From Seiridium cupressi (lineage: Eukaryota > Ascomycota > Sordariomycetes > Amphisphaeriales > Sporocadaceae), in the NCBI GenBank assembly GCA_036674765.1, contig JARVKI010000003.1, positions 744,001 to 808,000 of the forward strand: a stretch of DNA of 64,000 nt, in the 5' to 3' direction. A model generated the notes under the pieces. That model saw nothing but the letters and a program-made list of their open reading frames with translations. It was not told the DNA's origin and ran no database searches. The position numbers and the translations under genes are program-made. Shown here in pieces: positions 34,538-47,300 of this stretch. Positions within the stretch are counted from its first letter, which is position 1; every line of letters begins with the position of its first letter.

Positions 34538-35562
34538 ACAGCCACTCCAACCAACCACCGTGCGAAGGTCATATTTCCTTTTCACCCACTGTATTTGTTG
34601 GGTTCCGCATCATATCATGGCGGAATCTACCCACTGTCGTTCATTTGATTTTTCCGGTAACTGGCGGAGCGCCTTGCATAGACTTTGCATCATTTTCTTG
34701 TTTGTTCATCATGTCAAACAGCTCGATAGATCTAGCGATGTTGGTCAATGTTTTTGCTGTAACGAAAAAAGAACTACAGCTTTTTTTTTTTTTTTTTTTT
34801 GTGTCTCCAATTTCTCAAGGGAGAAGATCCGGATCGGACAGGTTGGGCATTGTGCAATGGCATTTTCAGGAAGCTCAAAAGCTTGGGATCTGGGACCGGG
34901 GGACTGGCTTTCTACAGGCATGGAGGTACCGGATCTATTTCTGATCCTTCGCACGGATGTATTGTGGGCAAAACTTCTGCCACACCAAGGATGTGTAAAG
35001 CGCGGGGAAATTTCGAGTTTCAGTGCGGCCATCTCAGTGTGATGCTGCACCTCTACTCCTGGCGTATTGTGCCGGGGGTGTATGATTATAGTTCTATGAG
35101 CTTGAGTGGAGGGAGCTTGGTAGCTCAGAAGTATAATCCTGAGCTCAAGTAGGCTTGTTACACCCTTAAATATAATCAAGTCGAGGTCAACTGTTTTTAG
35201 TTTCCCCAGCCCATTTCATCGCTGCTGCTTCTCCTCTGGACTAGCGTCAGGGTTAAAAGCAAGATCGCATGTCTGTGTTTACCTGCTGTCTCAGAGTTCG
35301 ACATACTGGTGCTGGGAACCAACACAATCCTGTATAATGGCCTGTCGCCATGTCATTTTATTATTATTCAGGGACATAACAACAACATTGATCATAAATC
35401 CTGATGTTCGCGGTGATTACAAAGGTTGCTCTCATTGAATGAAAATGTGTGATCTAGAGATTCTGGTTTTTGTGTCCCTTAGCGCCTATAATGCATACTT
35501 TCAAAACAATGCCACCCACAGATATTTCAATGACACGGCGTGATTGTTCGACTCGTGACTTT
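34538..35562. other. Intergenic between convergent genes, with a 20-base T run
   Basis: About 1.0 kb between convergently transcribed genes, holding both 3' untranslated regions. The striking feature is a pure run of 20 T at 34781-34800. The open frames around it are not convincing. Confidence 0.5.
34781..34800. repeat. Poly(T) tract, 20 bases
   Basis: Twenty uninterrupted T on the plus strand, or poly(A) on the minus strand. It is by far the longest homopolymer in the window. It could be simple slippage or the tail of a retroposed sequence lying at higher coordinates on the minus strand. Confidence 0.9.
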
Positions 35563-38500
35563 TTACTCCTCCTCCACCTCATCGGTATCAGCTGTGGCGT
35601 TCTTTTTTTCTTCACGCTGCCTGACCCATTCTGCCGCTCCGGCACTGACTCTTTCTCTCGACTTCTGATCTCCATTCTTTTCCTCCCAGTCAGCCCAGCG
35701 TTTGAACCACTTCTTCGCCGCGCGAGCCTTTAGGCCTTTGGCCTTGAGCGCGCGCTCAAACACGTCCCTGACGACCGTCTTATCAGCACCAGGTGTATCC
35801 TCATGATCGAGAAGCTGATTCCACAAGTCGAAGCGCTTTGGGAAGGTACTAAGCAGGCCCTCGAACATAGTCCTGCCCAACTCTGGATTTGGATGCTTGG
35901 AAGTGAACTGCAACGTCGCAATCTTGGTCATCAAAGGGAGATGCGCATGCTTGGGAAGGGATTGGGTAGCACGAGGCAAGAGGGCACGCGCACGCTCAGG
36001 TTCGTTGCGTTCTGAATGGAGCCAGTGTGCGTAGTTGTACCAGACATCAGAGGAACTGGCCCCGAACTTCTTAGTCATTGTCTGGAAGAGGTGGTCCGCT
36101 TTCTGTGGTACTTGTCAGTCTCCAGGGACAAATTTCAACAGGTGGCACATGTAGTCAAAAAGCTTACCTCAGGCTTGTCTTCCTGAATGTAGATACTGGC
36201 GAGTCTTTGATAAACTTCCTGCTGGTCGTTGACCTGTATGGCGCGCTTGAACACGTCATCCACCGTTTCGTCAGTGCCATAGTGGACCTCGAGGTTGAGG
36301 AATGCAACCCAAGCATTGAGTTTCTCGGTTTCCTCTGAGCTGTTGATGGTGGCAACGGCACGTTCGGCCACCTTGCGAGCGCCGGTGAGCTCGCTGGATT
36401 GCATCTGATACGCCATATATTGAATCCAGAGCTCCGATGAGCTCGGCTTCCGGTTGAGGAGTTGTTCGTAATCGGCAGCGGTGCGCGGGCCGAAGGCGTC
36501 GAGGTCCCCGCTGTGGTCAAGCTCAACTTGGGCCTTCTTCCGCTTCTTCTTCTTGTCCTGAGCGCCAGGGTCTCCCTCATGGAGAGTGTCCGCGGGGCGC
36601 TTTTTGTCTAGTGCATCCGCATCCCAATCGAAACCCCCGGCGTCCAGGCCTTCAATCCCACCATCGGTCTCGTCCGCCATTTCTACGTCGCCTCCCTCCT
36701 CGTCCGAACCGTCTTCATCGGAAATATTATCCGTGCCAGTGATGAGGACACCGCTTCCAGCGTCGTCCATGTCTTCATCCGCATCGTCACTCTCAAGCTC
36801 ATCGTCGGAGAGCAGTGCAGCGCCAGCGTCGTCATCATCGTCGCTCATGTCGGTATCTTCCTCGAAGTAAGAAGGTTTGAGACCGAAGTTGATCCGCTTC
36901 TTTTGGGCATCAACTTTGAGGATGATGGCCTTGACAGCATCTCCTTCGTTAAAAAGCTTGCGGGCATCTTCCACGGACTTCTCCGCCATTTCGCTTCTGT
37001 GACACAGACCGCTCACATTCGCTGTATTATCCACGAGGATAAAGGCACCGAACTCCTCAACCTTGCGGACCTTTCCAGTAATGATTTGACCCTCGTGGAG
37101 GTCCTGATAGTTGAGTAGCGGAGTGAAGTCTTTGTCTACGACTGAAGACTTCAGGCTCATCTGGATATGGCCTAGGCCAGTGTCAATTGAAATGATGCGA
37201 CCTTTTACGAGTTGGTCAATCTGGAAGGAATCCTTCCAGTCCTTTAGGTAGTTATCCGACAAATCTGAGATCTTGACCATGGCTGTAATATCACCACCGA
37301 GAGTCACGAAAACCCCCTTATCAGAGACATGCTTAACGAAGCCTCGGATAATCTCACCAACAGTGAGCTGAGACGACTTTGAAACTTCCCTGTCTTGAAC
37401 TTTTGCTGAAGAGTTCAAGGTTCTCGAGTGGCGGGCTGATAGACGAATTTTCTTGTTGCTTTTGTCGACGTCGACGACCGACACTCGAATGATGCTGTTT
37501 TTGGCAAAATTCAAGGTATTTGCCTCAACATAGTCGTCGCTGATATCTGTAAGATGTATCGGGCCGGAGACCATAGTACTCAGCTGCACCATGATTTGGC
37601 GTTCGTTGATCTTTGTTATCCGTCCGGGAAGGACCATGTTCTGCTTGACATTATCCCAGGTGAGCTCCTCACTGGCAATTGAAGACCGTGCCGAAAGATC
37701 AAGGCGACCCTGTGTCGGATCGACAGAGATGACACGCACTCGAAGGGCAGAGCCGACAGGGAAGTTTACAGACATCTTCTCAAGGAGCGAGATGTCATCG
37801 GAGACTTCAAAAGCATTGATTCGACCTCGAACATTGGGAGAGATATTCACCCATAGCGACCGTTCTTGGACGTTGTTGACAAATGCAACATGCGACGAAC
37901 CAACTTCAAGCCTATCGTAAGACAAGCTCTCTGAAGTAGTGCCATTCAAATCGCTTGCCTTGGTGGAGAGCTCAAGGACCGAGTGTGTCGACCTATGTGA
38001 AATGGGCAAGAATCGGTGATTCTTGGCATCGTGTATTCCAAGCACCCGGACCTGTATGATATCTCCCTGCTTGAATTTCCTAAGAGGATGTTTGATATCA
38101 TCAATTTCATCCCAGGAGTCAAAGACCTGCGACACATCCACACGGCCTTGAATATTATCTGCCAGCTTGACATTGAGCTGAGAGTTCTTGACAGATGTAA
38201 CTTTAGCCTTAGTGATCTTGCCAACAGCGAAATCGTCAATGGTACCAATTGTGGCATCGACAGGGTTTTCGGCTGCGACTCCGCTCTCACTGGCCCGCTT
38301 TGGTTTCTCACCCTTCTCCACGTGTTCGACGTCCGGAGAGGATACAACCATTCTGTTGTGCTCCAAGTCAACGGAAAGCACTTTGACGGCTAGCGACTGG
38401 CCCTTTTCCAAACCAAAATCAGTCTGCTTTTGTGCCTCTAGGGGTAGTCTAGCCTTGGGCAACAAAGCATGCAACTGACCAGCGAATTGTACAAAGACTG

Positions 38501-40991
38501 CTGTCACGGTAATGTTCCTGACGAATCCCTGATGGACATGCCCGACCTTGGCGTCCGCCATTGCAGTCAGAAGCTTGCCCTCCTGACTAGCCTTGACTAA
38601 ACTGAGTTTCTTGGTCAATGCAATGGAACGTCGGCCCTCATTCTTGTCCAGAACCATGAGTTCATTGAGACTTTGCCCAACACGTATTTTCTTCATGGCA
38701 GCTTGGTTCTTTTTGCTTGAACCGTCGGTCAACTGGCTTATGGACAGCATAGCCCTAAGCAAGCTATCTGCTAGCTCAACAAAGACGTGATCTTCGGTTT
38801 TCTGAATAACCTTGGCAGATACAATGTCCCCAATCTTCAGGCTCTGGAGGGCCTTTTGTTTCTCGAGCCCAAACGCAGAAGGATCCTTGCAAGAGACGTA
38901 CAGTTTTTGCGCCTCAGTATCGAAGTTGAGCACGTGTACCTGAACGACCTGACCAACGCGGAAATACTCCTTGGGGTCACGGATGTAGGCCTCGCTCATT
39001 TCCGACACTGGCAGAAAGCCCCTCAGAGAGCCATAGAATTGCACGATGGCGCCATTAGCGACGATGCTGATAATGGTAGCCGGGACTTGCAAGCCCACGA
39101 CCAGTTGGTCAAATGAGTGGAGGGGCGCGGCCTCTGAATTGAGCAAGGTTTTTTTGAGGGTAAGGCGGACCTGGCGTTTGACGGCATCTGTCGAGATTAC
39201 CCGCGCTTTGATTTTCATGCCTTCCCGGAATTTCTTTTCCGGATGTTGTAGTTTAACGTCAGCGAGATGAATCTCGGGAACGAAACCGGTGATACCCTCA
39301 GCGAGCTTGACCAGCAAGCCGCTGACCCCTTCTTGACCAATCACCAGTTTCTCGATGTCGCCATTCACAACTTGACCGACGGGTATATCTTCGATCCGTA
39401 AGAAAGCCTGTTCAAGAAGATGCTTCTCGAACGATAGTTGGAACAAACCGTCGACTGGATTGTAGCTAACCACTCTCCCAGGGTGAACGGAACCAACTTG
39501 GAACGACCCGGAAGACTCTGAAATCATGTCGACTTTGCCATCCTTGAGTCGAGAAATATGTACGAACCCTGTCACTCCCTTCAGACCGACATCGACGAAT
39601 ACTCCGATATCCGGTTCAACTTTAGTGACGTTGCATTTTTCAACTATGCTCGAAATGGAGAGAGATTCCACCGGCGACTTGGTAGTAGGCCCTTCTTGTA
39701 ACCTCAAATTCACCACGTGGTCAAGGAACGAGATGCCCAACTTTGGTTCACCCGCCATCGGAAAATTGCAGATAATTCGCGCCTTGACCTTTTTGCCAAC
39801 CTTGTACTTCTCTTCGAGATTGATTGCCAACGGCCCCGCGCCAGAGTGAATATGGTCAGCAGTGACATCCACGGAACCCATGAGCTTGCCGGCAATACCA
39901 CGCGCCGAGATTTCCGTGACCAATAGCTCGGTCGCAGATCCCGGTAGAAACGAGTTGATAGTGGTAGCCTCGGACGGAAAGTTCTGAACTTTGCCCAGCT
40001 TGCTCTGGATTGTGGTGAGTTGAACAATTTTTCCCTTGGCGCCTGAGCCGCTGGTTAGGCAGAGAAGGACAGAGCCTTGCTGCATCCTTCCCTCTGAGAC
40101 TGCAGGATCGAGTTCCTTCCGAGATAGGAAGCCTTTGAGCTTGGAATCTTCAAGACCAAGATCCATCACATACCCGTGATCCTCCACACTCGTAACAGTT
40201 GCCATGACAGTGGTGTTGGCAACGACATCCTTGCTTGACAACCCGCTATTGGTTTGCTCTGGCCGTAAAGATAGCTCAATGCGTTTCTTGGACTTTCCAG
40301 ATGTCTCTCCCGAATCTTCTGATGTAGAGGTGACGTATGCCCGTAGATATTGGCCAACTGTAAATAGTGATTTCAAGTCAACGCCGTCTGCCATGACTTC
40401 GTCCTCGTCATCCTCGGCAGCTGCCTCAGCGGCAATGCGTTCATTCAAAACGTCCGATATAGCAGTGATTGGGACATGGCCGGTCAAATTGTTCGGAAGT
40501 GCTAGAGTTAGATCCAAGGCATTGATCTCAGCAACTTGAGCTAACACTAAGGATCCCTTCACCAATCGCTTGTAGTTTAAGCTCTCGATCCTGACCGTGT
40601 CCTCAGCCGGTTGTGATTTTCCGGACTTGGAGTCCTTCAGTTGGCTCTTAGATTTCTTCTTTCTCAGAGTTTGCTCCGACTTTTTACCAGACTCCTGCTC
40701 AAACAGCACATCCTGCTTGGCTTGGATCTGGATCTGCTTGTGTTCCAAAGGCGACAATACACTGCCGCCTCCGCGGGGAAAGAGAGGCTCTTCTTCCTTC
40801 AAGCGTGAGATTGTCGGAGCGGGGACAGGCTTTGCATCAGTGTTCTTGGATGGTTTCGGGCTCGACTTGGCGTCGCCCTTGGGAGTTTTGTCGGGTTTCG
40901 AGGTTTTCGAGGGCCGTGAACTGCTGCTTGTTTTGGCAGCTTTGGCAGCGGATGCACCTCCTGGAGCGTCTTTCCTTTTGAGGGCGCTCAT
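35563..40991 (-). CDS. rrp5: rRNA biogenesis protein Rrp5
   Basis: Two exons, 40991-36168 and 36102-35563. The 65-nt intron has a GTAAGC donor, CTGAC branch site and CACAG acceptor, phase 0. The product is 1787 residues, close to yeast Rrp5 (about 1730). A basic/disordered N-terminus (1-130) is followed by about a dozen tandem S1 RNA-binding repeats from roughly 145 to 1370 (for example GQIITGKVRKVEEFGAFILV). An acidic block spans about 1377-1470, a Lys/Arg nuclear localisation signal (KKKKRKK) lies near 1480, and HAT/TPR helical repeats from about 1500 reach the end, crossing the intron. Rrp5 binds pre-rRNA in the nucleolus and is needed for both 18S and 5.8S rRNA maturation: the S1 repeats serve 27S/ITS1 steps and the HAT part the SSU processome. 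The start chosen is the ATG before SALKRKDAPGG. The upstream in-frame extension is not family-like. Confidence 0.95.
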
Positions 40992-41664
40992 AACGGGCGG
41001 TATGTCGGCAACCCGTGAGTTGCGCAGGAAAAAAGTATAGAAGCGCTTAGTTGCGCCCTTGCTCAGATGGTCTATCCAAAAATTTGAAGTTGCTTCTAGC
41101 CGTCGCATTCAAAGAAAATTTCCGATAAGTAGCGATAAGCTACTTTTTTTTGAGCGGGTCCTGGCTCAACGGGGATGAACTCTCATTCAAAAGGGTTTAG
41201 TGAGGGGCTCTTGCTGTGGGCTGCATTTGTACAGCTCACACTCCAGCCAAGGCTTATTAGGTGTAGTTGCAATGGAAACTCAGATGAATGGCTGCCTTAG
41301 GTCGAACAGTCGCGGAGGTCACAACTGTGATGAAAACGATGCAGGGGAATTCGGGACAGTCAATTTGAGACTGGAGGATATCCCTTGCCTGGTATGCATG
41401 GCCCTGGAAGAATGAACCTGGAGACATGAATAATGCAATGGCTTCACCGAAGGTAACCTAGCGGCTGACTTGGGTGCTTGGTTACATTACCGTCCCGACA
41501 ACTTTGGGGCCAACGCGGACCACTGACCTCGGCCTATTACATTAACGTCATCACCACATGGGCGCCAAACAACGAACGAGGCCAGGCAGCAAGTTGGACA
41601 TCGATTTGCAACGCGACCTGCTCGTGATGCATGCCCATCAGCACTCCAACTAAGTATCGTCGAC
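40992..41664. promoter_or_regulatory. Divergent promoter region, RRP5 / YML020W-like
   Basis: These 673 bases lie between two divergent start codons. Near the RRP5 side it carries AAAAATTT at 41078-41085 and AAAATTT just beyond. This is the core of the RRPE element known upstream of yeast ribosome-biogenesis genes, so conservation of that control here is an inference. A perfect 7-bp hairpin followed by eight T lies at 41127-41151. Confidence 0.5.
41127..41151 (+). other. Hairpin followed by a T run
   Basis: AAGTAGC (41127-41133) pairs perfectly with GCTACTT (41139-41145) around GATAA, and T continues to 41151. It resembles a bacterial terminator in form only. In this nuclear promoter it could be a dyad binding site, or the T run could stop RNA polymerase III. 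Confidence 0.55.
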
Positions 41665-44307
41665 ATGAGCCCAAGAAAGCGGTCCAAGCCAAACCCCTCC
41701 GGCAGTAGCAGCAACAGCACCACCAGCTTGCCCGCGACATCACCGCCGCAGCCCAGTGTCGGCCAAAGCCTGGCCACCGCCTCTGGGGTGCTCTCAGCTA
41801 CGGACGCGAAGCGAAGTCTGCCCCGGTCTTCGACGACCAAATCAAACGAAGCAAACAAGCAAAATGCTACTACCAAAGAGGTATGTCCACACGCCCCAGT
41901 GCGACAAAGCAGAACGGCTCACCAGCTCAGGTGCGCAAGTCGACCTCGTGGTATGGCTCGCTAGGGAGGAAAGCATCCGCTTCAACTCAAGTCGCAAGGG
42001 AAACAATAATGGGAGGCACGGTCAAGTCAGGATCAACCGCCGACTTCAGTCGTTTCGAGCCCAGAAAAAATCTAGACGGATCTGCCGAATCCGATGCTCA
42101 ATCAATGCAGACCATGCCCAAGATACCCGAAGCCGTGGCGCAGTCTCCGCCGACCGCAGAACCGGGCCAAGGAAACACAACAGCCACGGCACAAGTCCAA
42201 ACTCCTGCAGAGCCCCTACCACGCGGCTCCGTGGCCGGGGAGCCATCGAGCGGGGCCGAGGCTGGGACAGATTCACAATCCAGCACCACACCGTTACCAG
42301 ATGTGGTACAACGGCCAGCGGCCACTTCGGGCTGGTTTGGCGGATGGTTTGGAGCCCCGGCTGTGCCAACAGATGTAGGTGTCGAGGAAGACAAACTCAT
42401 GGCAGATACAGCCAAACACGCCGAACCGACTCAGCAAGAACCACTCCAGGAACCACTAGACGGGCCTACGTCACCAGCACCACCGGACACGCCAAAGTCT
42501 ACTCGGCCAACAAGTTCGTGGTTAGGGTCATGGTGGAACACCCCGGTACAAGAGGACAGCACACCCAAAGACTCGGCCACGTCGACCGTGAGTGAGACCA
42601 CGCCGGCAGCAAAGGAAAATGAGCATGTGGTTATGGAAAATGCCCCGGTCCCCCCGGCCATTATGGAGAGTCAGCCGTCAGCTGGGTCTACGTGGGCTTT
42701 CTGGTCCCGCGACACAGGCTCAAAATCCTCGGGCACACCAAAACCTAGCCCTGAGCAAGGAGAGATAGCTGTCATGGGCGAAGGTTCCGAGGCAAGTCCT
42801 CGGCGGTCTTCTGGTGTTGACGTGAAAGATGGTCCTTCGCCTGCCAAGGAGCAGCCATTAAACAAAAGCCTCAAAGAGTCGCCAATGAAACCAACCACTT
42901 CCAAAAAGAGTAAGCGAGAGAGGCCACAGTCCATAGACTTGGATGAGCCTGTGACTCCACGGCCAGCGACGCCTGTGAACAAGACCTCAATCCCAAAGCC
43001 CGAAACCCCAAGGTCCATTAAATCGGCACCGCCTAATCTACTCTTACCCTCGTTCCGGAACACGTATCGCATGAGACAAAACCCTTCCATCATCAAGCAG
43101 ATCACCCAGCTATTGCTTAGAACACAACAGCCAGCAGTGACTCATGTTCATTTGGTCAAGGAACAACCCAAGATCAAGAAGGCTATCGCCATTGGTGTCC
43201 ATGGTCTGTTCCCGGCAACCTACCTGCGACCAATGATCGGACAGCCGACGGGAACCTCCATTCGCTTCGCTAACCACTGTGCTGAAGCTATTCGGAGATG
43301 GGCCGATAGCCATGGATGTGAGAATTGCGAGATCGAGAAAGTTGCCCTTGAGGGCGAAGGCAGAATTGCCGACAGAGTGGACAACCTGTGGAAATTACTT
43401 CTGAACTGGATAGAGCATATCCGCAGTGCCGACTTGATACTTGTTGCTTGCCACTCCCAAGGGGTGCCTGTCGGCTTGATGCTCATGGCAAAGCTCATCG
43501 ATCTCGGTATCATCACAACTGCGCGCATAGGAATTTGCGCAATGGCCGGAGTGTCCCTCGGGCCATTTCCCGACTATAAATCTGGCATGGGAATGCTGAT
43601 GGGTTCAGCCGCTGAGCTTTGGCAATTTGCGGACCCCTCGAGTGAAATCTCTCAAAGGCTGGAACATGCTATGAAGGCGGTCCTTGAGCATGGGTGCAGA
43701 GTAACCCTCATCGGCAGTATTGACGACCAGCTAGTGCCAATGGAATCAGCTATCTACTCACCTGCATCGCATCCTCACATTTACCGAGCTGTGTTTGTCG
43801 ATGGTCGAATCCACGCCCCGGACTTCATAGCTCACCTAGTTGGATTTGCGCTCAAACTTCGAAACCTCGGGGTGTCGGATCAAGGACTGGTCCGTGAATT
43901 ATCAGTCGCGCTCGCTGGTAGTCTCTACTCCGGAGAGGGCCACTCGCGCCTCTACGATGACAACCAAGTCTATGAGTAAGTTCAATATTTTAACTGCTAT
44001 TGGCATTTAGAAAGGCTGTGTTTGTTTCTGGACTGACCTAACGAACAGCCTGGCTGTCTCTCACGCCCTTGAAACGACAGTTGTGAACAATGTGCCTTGC
44101 CACATTGGTAAGCACGATGGACTTGCTAGTCCTAACCCATACATCCTTCCATGGATAATGCGAGGATTGTTAGAGGAAGACCTGGTCAAGACGGAGCTGT
44201 CGTCAGAAACAGCAGAATTGTTGAAACAGTTCGACGATTGGAAGCCTACTACCAAAGCTTTGAAGGACATCAAGTTCCGCTTGGAGGCTGTGAGATCGAA
44301 GCTATAA
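41665..44307 (+). CDS. Alpha/beta-hydrolase-fold protein, yeast YML020W-like
   Basis: Three exons, 41665-41880, 41931-43975 and 44049-44307, give 839 residues. Intron 1 is 50 nt (GTATGT donor, CTCAG acceptor, in-frame in length but shifting frame usage) and intron 2 is 73 nt (GTAAGT, CTGAC, AACAG). The first 420 residues are Ser/Pro/Thr-rich and contain repeated Trp motifs (SWYGSLGRK, SGWFGGWFGAP, SSWLGSWWNTP, STWAFWSRD) that may be amphipathic membrane or lipid anchors. The C-terminal half is the conserved domain: AIAIGVHGLFPATYLRP, then the nucleophile-elbow-like CHSQG with Ser581, GSIDDQLVP with Asp670/671, and His700 in GRIHAPDF. Together these suggest a serine-hydrolase triad. The yeast homologue YML020W is uncharacterised, so lipase activity is only an inference from the fold. 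Intron 1's acceptor was chosen by frame; a nearby CAG is possible. Confidence 0.83.
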
Positions 44308-47300
44308 ACACAGCACTGGTACGTCTGCCTAAAGAGCAGATAGACATGCAGAGTAGGTGATACGGAACAAACCTTGGCGTTCTTGAAATTGGGCGGATCA
44401 TACACGAGAAGAGGGAATACCCTTGCTTTGCTGGAGTTGGGTTTTGGTTGGTTCCTGACGGTACTCCGTCTAAGCATTGTGTCAGGCTTGCGAAGGGGTA
44501 AATCATCGAGTACATAGAGATTAGATTAGTTATATTTGCATCTGCAGTTAGAAGACAAGGCAGTAAGCTGAGCATATTGACGTCTTGGTGGTCTTTCCAA
44601 CTTAGCTACAAGTTGTCCCGCTGAGCCTTCAGTTCCAGCCCTCCGAGGGTGTTCGACAAAGCGGCGACAATTTTCCCTCAAGACGCACGGATATGGCCCC
44701 TCAGCTCTGCAAATCGCAACTGAGCTCTAGTCTCGGCGTCCACCGAATGGGCGAAGGTAGCTAGAACATCGCTTTCCCACGTTGGTAGCTGGCTTCTTTT
44801 TGTCTCATAATAGTAATTGTTATAAACAAACACCCACTAAGACTGTAATCAGCGGCAAGGCGAGAACCGCCCACTGGATCCTGATACGTGTTACCCAACC
44901 TCGCTGAATACCAATTCTTTGTGGCAATCCGAATAGTCCCGCATTCACGTAGTCAGGCTTTGTGCAGCATTCTCAAAAAGAACGGACAATTCACTACTCG
45001 AAATCTCTACGAGCGCCTGTACCACCAGCGGCGATACGGATCCGTCAGGCCCCACAGGCCACGAAATAGGACCACTCTCAAATAGCTGCTAGGAAATCGC
45101 AGCAGTAGCACTGTATGCTGTAGCTTGGCTAACGTTGAACGAAAGCGGTATATTATCCGAGCCCCGAGAGTTGCCAAACGGCTTTCGCCTCTGTTAGAAA
45201 CACTTATCCATAGAGCAGATTTGATACTACACTACCGCATCTTAAGCCAGGTTAAAAGCCATAAAGTTCCAAGGAGGCCTTGACTAACATCTTCGAACTT
45301 CTCAAATGCTATCAAGCTACGTGGTCTCTTATTGCACCAATTTCACTTTCCTTGGCCTAGGCAGGAGCCAATAGCGAACGCGAGGGGTGCCCGAGAAATA
45401 GCAAGGAGAATGAAGATAATCGTGTTTATGAGATACCTTTGGGGCCAGAATCCTGTGTCACGTGAGCTGGTAGTGGAACAGCCAACGCATTGGTTGCCAT
45501 CGTGTTGTGGAGGCGAAGTTGCTGTTTGCATCTTTTGGGTCATACGATCGGTTAGTCTCGACCGCCAAACTTAGGTCATCTGAAATAGCTTGGTTGACGA
45601 CTTGAGGTAGCACTGCTGCACGTTGTGTTTCCAATCCTTAGCAAAGGGTTTGCAAATCATTGCCCATGGGGGCAGAGCTGGTAATGTGTGTGGGTGGATT
45701 TTGATTCAAGGCTGTTTCTAGGATTGCTCTAGTCCTTTCAGTATGGTAGATCAATTATTGCTGGGCTTCGGTCTAAATTCATTCAATGTAAATCTAATCA
45801 TCTCATAGTCTCGGATGGGACGAGCCTCCACTGCCTATATATTTACACTGCATGAGCTCTGAAACATCCATAAACTCGCGCAGCATCAATATGGGTGCTT
45901 GAGCACTAGCTGGAATATGATGTTTCGTATGAATCTATGTTCAGATCTTTGGAAATCACCGAGACTACTTCCGAGGTTTCACGGTTTTACCTAGCGGAAG
46001 TGAGATCGAATGGCAATCAGCCGCGTGAATTAAACGTCACCGAGAGCAGGGTTGAGCTCACAACGTATTTCCGCCGCAGCGAAACATCAGTCCCATAAAT
46101 ATATATCCTGAATAAGGCGATGAGTGTTCTCTTCGTCGTGACTGAAAGTTAGATGGTAGTACCATTAAGACATGCAGTCTAGTGGACGTCATAGATGGGA
46201 AGCACATAGCTGTGATTGGGAATAAATAAGCATTGAATGCACACATAGCGAATCTGATTGTTAATCAACATGTAAACATGGTTCGTGAGTTTTCCGGGGG
46301 TAGCTAGTCTCAAGAGGTTAGAGCTGGAGGAGCTCACCTCCCTCCTTCTTCTTCTCCACACAAAAAAACACCATTCCCTAATAGTGCGTGCCCATCAGGA
46401 TCAGATGACCTCGTGAATTCTTCGTGCTTATAAGAGGGTTATTGAAAGCTAAAGGTCTACGATGAAGCTCAGAATGGGCGAAGGAATTATTTCCGGCCCT
46501 GGGTGACTTGATTGGTGTAAGATATTCCTACATGTAGTTTCAAAACTATACACAGGGGCGACAGTATGGCTAGTTCATCAAGATCCCACGACTCTAGACT
46601 GTCATTGGTCCATCCAGCTATCGAGGCTTCGAAGCTCGCCCAACTCAGTAATAAATGTTGACAATTATTGTCACAGTTTCCATTTTAGAGACCTGCTTGC
46701 TTTTCGTGCCGGAAGTGTGAGAATGAGAACTCGTCGAGGAACTGGGACTGTTAGAGGTTTATGACTGGTCCACCTTGCTGCAGGCCTCCAGAGAAAGCTT
46801 TGGTGTTAGGTGTAACCTCTTAAAGTTATTGAGTGCGTTGATGATCATGTCTGGCCTGACGAGCTTCGAGTTGAATCCATGAATTATACATTGTAGTGCG
46901 GACAAAGATGCTGCTCGGATAGTCGCTGTATCAACAGACATGTCATGGACAACTATGTGCCTATCAAAAACATTGACGAAATCGTCAAAATTTGGACAAA
47001 TGATAACATGCAGTATTTTATGTACGGGAGACATGGACCGTAGATGATCCTACCCATCGGGTACACCCCCATTCAGCTTTAGTACGACTTCTTTACACCC
47101 ACACTGGTTTTCGCATGACGACGGACGGCGTCGCGCTCACACTGGAATATATCGGTCGATGGATGCGGCCGTATGTTTGTGATATGGCACGTATTGTTAA
47201 AGTGGTGGATTGTCACTGGTCACGTAACTTAGCAGTTGGGCAAAGCGCCGGTGGCAGTTGGAAACACACAATTCAGTCAATTGAGTCAATGAATCACCAG

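Noticed and set aside
36586..36870. Ser-rich frame antisense to RRP5
   Set aside because: It is the reverse complement of the acidic Asp/Glu-rich block of Rrp5, which automatically gives a Ser-rich shadow.
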